Shown here one piece after another: positions 59,417-64,000 of a stretch of DNA of 64,000 nt. Under the pieces are notes generated by a model, which saw only the letters and a list, made by a program, of their open reading frames with translations, ran no database searches and was not told where the DNA came from. The translations under genes and the position numbers were made by a program. Within the stretch, counting starts at the first letter, position 1. Each line of letters starts with the position of its first letter. The stretch lies in the NCBI RefSeq assembly GCF_026965555.1, contig NZ_CP114040.1, forward strand, positions 8,592,001 through 8,656,000, read 5' to 3'. Source of the DNA: Nannocystis punicea (GTDB taxonomy: Bacteria > Myxococcota_A > Polyangia > Nannocystales > Nannocystaceae).

Positions 59417-60865
59417 ATGAACGCGTCCCTCCCTCGCTTCAAGCGCTGGCGCACGGGATTGCTGGCGACCGCGATGGTGTGCGCCATCGGGGCCATCGCC
59501 GCGCTGGGCGTGATGGACGAGCGTTCGCTGGTGTGGACGACGCGCGTCGAGACCTCCCGCGAGACGCGGGTCCTCGCCGAGGTGCTGGCGTCGGAGTTCC
59601 GCGCGGGCCTGTCGGCGCTCGGCGGCGACGTGCCTGCGGGCGGCGCTCGCGTCGAGGGCGGGGCGTGGCGCTTCGCGGACACCTCGCTGGTCGTGGAGCC
59701 GCGCAAGCTCGTCCACGAGGACGCGATCGCCAACGACGCCGACCACCACCTGCTCGTGTGGGCGGCCGCCACCGACGACCTGCGGACCCTCGACGGCGAG
59801 CTCGTGGACATCCCGAGCGTGGTCCATGCGGCGAAGGCCGGAGACACCAGCGCGTGGTTGACGCCGGGCGAGGCGCGCCGGCTCGGGCTCCCCGAGGAGC
59901 TCGCGGTCGCGGGCCTGTCGCGCGTCGACGACCCGCGGTTCGGCGAGTGGATCCTCGCGGTGATCAGCTCGACCGAGCGTCAGCGCGCCCGCGAAGCTCG
60001 CCGCTACGCCCGCACCATCATCATGGTCAGCCTCGCCAGCCTCGTGGTGGTCGGCTTCGGCCTGGTCCTCCTGCGCACGCAACGGCAGGAGCGAGCCTTC
60101 GAGCGCATGCTCGCCCGCGAGTCGATGCGCGCCCATCAGGAGGTCCAGCTGGCGCGAGAGGGCCGCGCCGCGACGATGCTGACGTTCGCCGCCGGCATCG
60201 CCCACGAGCTGTCGACCCCGCTCGGCGTCATCGCCATGCGGGCGGAGCAGCTCGAGAACAACGCCGAAGACGATCGCGCGCGCCGCGGCGCGCGGGCGAT
60301 CACCGAGCAGGTGGCGAAGATCCGGGAGAACGCGCGCGGCTTCCTCGCGATCGCCCGCGGCGCGGCGCCCCTGCGCGAGCGCTTCCCCGCCGCCGACGTC
60401 CTGCGCAGCGCCGTCGCTCGCATCGAGCACCGGTTCGATCGCGCCGGGGTGTTCCTCCGCGTCGACTGGCAGTCCGCGCTGCCGTGGATCTACGGCGACG
60501 CGCGGCTGCTCGAGCACGCGTTGACGAACCTGCTGATCAACGCGTGCGACGCCTCGACCGTGCGCGGCGAGGTCGAGCTCAGCGCGGCGCAGAGCGACAG
60601 GACGCTGACGATCACGGTCCGCGACCGCGGCGCGGGCATCGACCCGGTGGTGCGCGCCCGGATCCAGCCGTTCTTCAGCACCAAGGCCGAGGGCACGGGC
60701 CTCGGCCTGGCGATCGCCAGCGAGGTCATGCGCATGCATCGAGGCGAGCTCAAGCTCGAGGAGCGCCCCGGCGGCGGAACGAACGCCGTGCTACGCTTGC
60801 CCGCCGAATCGATGTCCGACGATGCTTTCGCCCACGAAGCACAAGACGCGCATCCTGTTGGTTGA
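59417..60865 (+). CDS. Membrane sensor histidine kinase
   Basis: 482 residues. Two membrane helices (12-32 and about 199-220) bracket a periplasmic sensor of about 165 residues. The dimerisation helix holds phospho-acceptor His263 in GIAHELSTPLG. The ATPase domain follows with NLLINACDA (N box), DRGAGI (G1) and GTGLGLAIA (G2). It overlaps the response regulator gene by 44 bases, so the two form a tightly coupled pair. The signal is unknown. An alternative GTG lies six codons upstream. Confidence 0.9.
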   Translation: MNASLPRFKRWRTGLLATAMVCAIGAIAALGVMDERSLVWTTRVETSRETRVLAEVLASEFRAGLSALGGDVPAGGARVEGGAWRFADTSLVVEPRKLVHEDAIANDADHHLLVWAAATDDLRTLDGELVDIPSVVHAAKAGDTSAWLTPGEARRLGLPEELAVAGLSRVDDPRFGEWILAVISSTERQRAREARRYARTIIMVSLASLVVVGFGLVLLRTQRQERAFERMLARESMRAHQEVQLAREGRAATMLTFAAGIAHELSTPLGVIAMRAEQLENNAEDDRARRGARAITEQVAKIRENARGFLAIARGAAPLRERFPAADVLRSAVARIEHRFDRAGVFLRVDWQSALPWIYGDARLLEHALTNLLINACDASTVRGEVELSAAQSDRTLTITVRDRGAGIDPVVRARIQPFFSTKAEGTGLGLAIASEVMRMHRGELKLEERPGGGTNAVLRLPAESMSDDAFAHEAQDAHPVG

Positions 60866-62204
60866 CGACGACCTCGACATGCTCGAGGCGCTGACCGACG
60901 GCCTGACCGAGAAGGGCTTCGAGGTCGCCGCAGCGCGCTCCGCCGAGGCGGCGCTGGTGCACCTGGCCGAGGCGAGCTTCGACGTCATGGTGACCGACCT
61001 GCGCATGACCGGCGCCGACGGCCTCACCCTGCTCGCCCAGGCCCGCGCGCTCGACCCTCAGCTGCCCGTCATCGTGATGACGGCCTACAGCGCGCTCGAC
61101 ACCGCGATCGAGGCGGTGCGCCGCGGCGCGTTCCACTACCTGGCCAAGCCGTTCCGCGTCGACGAGCTCCTCATCTTCGTCCGCCGCGCCTTCGAGGACG
61201 CGCAGCTGCGGCGCGAGGCCGAGGTCCTGCGCCACGCCCTCCGCGTCCAGCCCGGGCCGCCGGGCGTGCTCGGCGGCAGCGCGGCGATGCAGGAGCTGTT
61301 CCGCATCCTCGACCGCGTCGCCGGGACCTCGGCGCCGGTCCTCATCACCGGCGAGACCGGCACGGGCAAGACCCTCGTCGCGTCGACCATCCACCAGCGC
61401 AGCGGTCGCGCCTCGGCGCCCCTCGTCGCCCTGAACTGCGCGGCCCTGCCGGAGAACCTGCTGGAGAGCGAGCTGTTCGGCCACGTGCGCGGTGCCTTCA
61501 GCGGCGCGACCTCCAGCTCGGCCGGCCTGTTCTGCGCGGCCGACGGCGGCAGCATCCTGCTCGACGAGATCGGCGAGATGGCGCTGCCGCTGCAGGCCAA
61601 GCTGCTCCACGTCATCGAGCGCGGCGCGGTGCGGCCGATCGGCGGCACCAAGGAGCGCCCGATCGACGTCCGGATCCTCGCAGCCACCAACCGCGACCTC
61701 GAGCAGGCCGTGCGCGAGGGCAAGTTCCGCGAGGACCTGCTGTACCGCCTCAACCTCGTCGTCCTCGAGCTGCCCCCGCTGCGCGAGCGCAGCGGCGACC
61801 TGCCCGAGCTGATCGACCACTTCCTCGCCCGCGCCCGCTCGCGCTACCCCGACAGCCCCGTCCGCAACTTCTCGCGCTCGGCGCTCGAGCGGCTGCTCGC
61901 GCACCCGTGGCCGGGCAACGTCCGCGAGCTGTCCCACACCATCGAGCGGCTGGTCCTGCTCGGCCACGGCGCCGTGATCGAGGCCGCCGATCTGCCCCGC
62001 AACTTCAACGCGCCCGCAGACTCGCCCCCGACCTTCGACGCGATCGTGCCGATGCGAGAGATGCAGCGCAGGTACGCCGCCTGGGTCCTCGAGCAGGTCG
62101 ACGGGATCCGCGCGCACGCGGCCCGCCGCCTCGGCATCGACGTCAAGACCCTCGGCCGCCTGCTCGGCACGCAGGAGACCGGCGACCTCGAGGTGAAGGA
62201 CTGA
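60822..62204 (+). CDS. NtrC-type sigma54-dependent response regulator
   Basis: 460 residues. The receiver domain (1-125) has Asp59 in MVTDLRM and the acidic pair VDDD. The AAA+ domain has Walker A GETGTGKT at 177-184 and Walker B GSILLDEIGEM. The sigma54-contact loop reads GAFSGA (224-229) instead of GAFTGA, a conservative change found in active members. The C-terminal Fis-type helix-turn-helix (AARRLGIDVKTLGRLL) is present. It should activate sigma54 promoters when phosphorylated by the upstream kinase; targets are unknown. Confidence 0.93.
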   Translation: MLSPTKHKTRILLVDDDLDMLEALTDGLTEKGFEVAAARSAEAALVHLAEASFDVMVTDLRMTGADGLTLLAQARALDPQLPVIVMTAYSALDTAIEAVRRGAFHYLAKPFRVDELLIFVRRAFEDAQLRREAEVLRHALRVQPGPPGVLGGSAAMQELFRILDRVAGTSAPVLITGETGTGKTLVASTIHQRSGRASAPLVALNCAALPENLLESELFGHVRGAFSGATSSSAGLFCAADGGSILLDEIGEMALPLQAKLLHVIERGAVRPIGGTKERPIDVRILAATNRDLEQAVREGKFREDLLYRLNLVVLELPPLRERSGDLPELIDHFLARARSRYPDSPVRNFSRSALERLLAHPWPGNVRELSHTIERLVLLGHGAVIEAADLPRNFNAPADSPPTFDAIVPMREMQRRYAAWVLEQVDGIRAHAARRLGIDVKTLGRLLGTQETGDLEVKD

Positions 62205-62761
62205 AGAGACTGGTCCGCTCGCCGGCCCCCGAAACCGCCGATGGGTCGAGCGCCGAGGAGATGGACCCCCGGTGATCGTCGAGTGACACCACCGACACCT
62301 CGACCCCGTCGCCCAACTCCCTCGCTACCGGCGGTCGCTGACCGCCGCCTCTCGCCGCTGTCCGCGGTGGCGGTGTCGCCCCTGGTCGGCCCGCGGGCCA
62401 CCGCAATGACGCATTCGGCGTAGTCGCACCCGGCCGCGATCCGGCCGGTGAGACCGTCGTGCCCTCCAATCGACGCCTCGATCCGGCGCTCGCCATGCTC
62501 CATCGAATCACGCGCTCATTCGTATGAGCCGCGGAACCGCGCGGCCACACGCGGACGGCAGGTCACGTCTTCACAATCCGAACTCCCGCAACGGCTGTGT
62601 GAGCGCGAAGCGCCCGTACGATGGCCGAAGGGTGCGTCATCCTCGAATTTCGCCACGTCCATCGCCGTCCCCCGCGAGAGGGCCCGCCCATGATCGCCGC
62701 GCTCGGCAGTCGTCACGGGTCTCGCATACTGGCGCGCGATGCGTCCTGTTCGCGCTCTCGA
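62205..62761. other. Intergenic region between convergent genes, nothing recognised
   Basis: About 560 bases without a credible gene, RNA or clear terminator on either strand. Confidence 0.4.
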
Positions 62762-63325
62762 TCAGCGCAAGTTGTTGTTCTGCTGGATCCCGGTGACCGT
62801 GACCGTGCTTTTGGGCGCATAGAAAATGTTGCCGCCGCCGAAGTTCACGGTCGGCTCGGGAGGCGCAGCTCGAAGAGGCTCTGGCTCGCGCTCCATGGGT
62901 GGGACGACGGGTCGCTCCTCCACGCGCCGTGGCGCAGTGGTTGTCCATTGCCGCCCGGCGGCGAAGGCGACAAGCCCCAGCGCCGCGGCGACCGCGACCA
63001 GCAACCACCGGCGAGGTCGACGCGGGCGCGGTGGATCGGCCGGCCTCGAGCACATCCAGCGATCCGCGATGTCGTCGATCTCGCGTGCCCTTCGCGGGCG
63101 CTGCGCGCGGAGTCGGACGAAGAACTCGGCGTCGAGCAGACCCCGGCGCTCGAGGCCACGCACGAGCGCGTGCGCGACGTCGGCGTGTCCCGCCTGAGCG
63201 CCAGGGAGTTCGTGCTCGAGGTCCCCGGCGTCGGCGACTTGGACTGGAAAGCGACGCAATTCCTCGACGGCGAACAGCTCCGTGAGGAGTCGGGCGAGCA
63301 CGGCGAGGTCCTGGCGGTGGGCCAT
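62762..63325 (-). CDS. Membrane protein with N-terminal effector-associated-domain-like region
   Basis: 187 residues. Residues 5-90 are an all-helical domain (LARLLTELFAVEELRRF, then VAHALVRGLERRGLLDAEFF) resembling effector-associated domain 1, an adaptor that joins sensors and effectors in predicted bacterial conflict systems by homotypic contact. An Arg/Pro-rich stretch leads to one membrane helix (about 106-124). The external tail of 60 residues has an Asn/Gly-rich beta-like end (VNFGGGNIFYAPKSTVTVTG). It begins 15 bases after the stop of the upstream TPR-PDZ gene, so the two form an operon. The domain call rests on pattern similarity. Confidence 0.65.
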   Translation of the reverse strand: MAHRQDLAVLARLLTELFAVEELRRFPVQVADAGDLEHELPGAQAGHADVAHALVRGLERRGLLDAEFFVRLRAQRPRRAREIDDIADRWMCSRPADPPRPRRPRRWLLVAVAAALGLVAFAAGRQWTTTAPRRVEERPVVPPMEREPEPLRAAPPEPTVNFGGGNIFYAPKSTVTVTGIQQNNNLR

Positions 63326-63340
63326 GATGGCGGTCGCAAT

Positions 63341-64000
63341 TCAGAAGGCGTCGACGGCGGCTTCGATCCACCCTGTCAGCAAGATATCCGTCGCCCCGCC
63401 GTCGCGCCACACACGCAGCGTCGCTGGCGCCGGCGAGTAAAGGCCCGCGAACGGATCAGGGGCCGCGCCGAGGCACGCGCCGTTGTGCCGGAGCAGGATG
63501 TCACCGATCCGGAAGCCCGCGCGCAGCCCGTCCCACCCGATATCGAGGATGACGACGCCGCGACAGTCCTCGAGCGTCGCGCCATGGCTCGCCCTTTCGA
63601 GGCCCGCCCGTCCGCGCGTGGTCAGCTCGTGGGCCACCGCGAGGTCGGTCGCCACGCGTCCGAGCGTGACCAGCCGGGCATAGGCGCTCCGCGCCGCCTC
63701 ACCACCCTGGGTGCCCAGGAGGAGCGCCCGATGCATTGCCAGCTCGGACTCGCCCTCGAGCACTTGCAGCTCCGCGAGGGCGACCTCCCCCTCCGCGAGC
63801 GCGGCGCCGGCGACGGCGGAGTCCAGCGCCTGCAGCCAGAGGATCTTGGCCTTCCCGTGCGAATGCGGCGCGCCGGCCGTCCGCCGCGCCGCCTCCCCGT
63901 AATGGTGCGAGGCCTGGCGGTAGCTTCCCATATCGACATGGGCTGTCGCAATGTTGGTGTGGGCCGCGGCCTCGCCCGCCACGTCGCCCACCCGCCGGAA
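63341..64000 (-). CDS. TPR protein with C-terminal PDZ-like domain (partial, N-terminus outside the window)
   Basis: The frame is open to the window edge, and an in-frame GTG near 63991 sits inside a TPR, so the real start lies beyond 64000. Visible are TPR units (AAHTNIATAHVDMGSYRQAS), a helical spacer, and a final PDZ-like domain: GVVILDIGWDGLRAGFRIGD followed by ILLRHNG, the strand-turn that forms the peptide groove. It probably works with the EAD-like membrane protein downstream. An N-terminal protease or NTPase domain beyond the edge is possible but cannot be seen. Confidence 0.7.
   Translation of the reverse strand, partial: FRRVGDVAGEAAAHTNIATAHVDMGSYRQASHHYGEAARRTAGAPHSHGKAKILWLQALDSAVAGAALAEGEVALAELQVLEGESELAMHRALLLGTQGGEAARSAYARLVTLGRVATDLAVAHELTTRGRAGLERASHGATLEDCRGVVILDIGWDGLRAGFRIGDILLRHNGACLGAAPDPFAGLYSPAPATLRVWRDGGATDILLTGWIEAAVDAF

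Overview
The window is very GC-rich, with coding sequence showing the strong third-position G/C bias of a high-GC bacterium. It looks like a myxobacterium, most probably of the Nannocystis/Plesiocystis side. The basis is the mix of families: a secreted M36 protease with DUF4215-type Cys-rich repeats and a MYXO-CTERM tail, lipoproteins with Thr/Asp-rich linkers, two PknB-type kinases fused to a transmembrane segment and TPR-like repeats, and ECF sigma factors beside kinases and trypsin-like proteins. No rRNA, tRNA or CRISPR was seen. The taxonomic call is inference.

Layout. 1-5370: end of a lipoprotein gene, an unusual membrane-anchored ECF sigma factor downstream of a barrel-like protein, and an esterase-like lipoprotein. 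5536-13264: a lower-GC island of about 7.2 kb holding two large genes (TPR/Ig-like/P-loop ATPase; degenerate P-loop plus metallophosphoesterase). It is bracketed by partial copies of its neighbours: a kinase 5' fragment on the left and an esterase remnant on the right. 13447-24228: intact kinase, a YopT-like cysteine protease, and a symmetric group of pseudo-protease, ECF sigma factor, kinase and trypsin-like protease, then a small unknown gene. 24600-26131: a DDE insertion sequence. 26142-33387: 2OG-Fe(II) oxygenase, BON protein, MarR/SDR divergent pair, PqqB-like lipoprotein, M36 protease.

33906-56119 is a nearly complete extracellular contractile injection system (eCIS, Afp/PVC-like): AAA+ ATPase, Afp16-like cap protein, sheath, tube, tail-assembly-chaperone-like protein with a probable programmed -1 frameshift into a DUF6760-like domain, Pro/Ala-rich protein, tube/hub adaptor, LysM protein, gpD-like hub, gpV-like spike, gp25, gpJ, a gpI-like protein carrying a lectin/propeller-like insertion, two paralogous fibre-like proteins, a small unknown protein and a 1396-residue DUF4157 putative effector. 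A good sigma70-type promoter (36526-36554) precedes the structural operon.

56179-64000: AsnB plus a lysine-2,3-aminomutase-family radical SAM enzyme, a histidine kinase/NtrC-type pair, and a minus-strand pair (TPR-PDZ-like protein running off the window, then a membrane protein with an N-terminal effector-associated-domain-like region).

A theme across the window is biological conflict and signalling: an eCIS with a candidate payload, an island that looks like an NTPase-based conflict system, a YopT-like protease and an EAD-like adaptor. A second theme is small-scale sequence invasion: a TGTCC-N4-GGACA palindrome occurs many times, inside genes in different reading frames and between genes.
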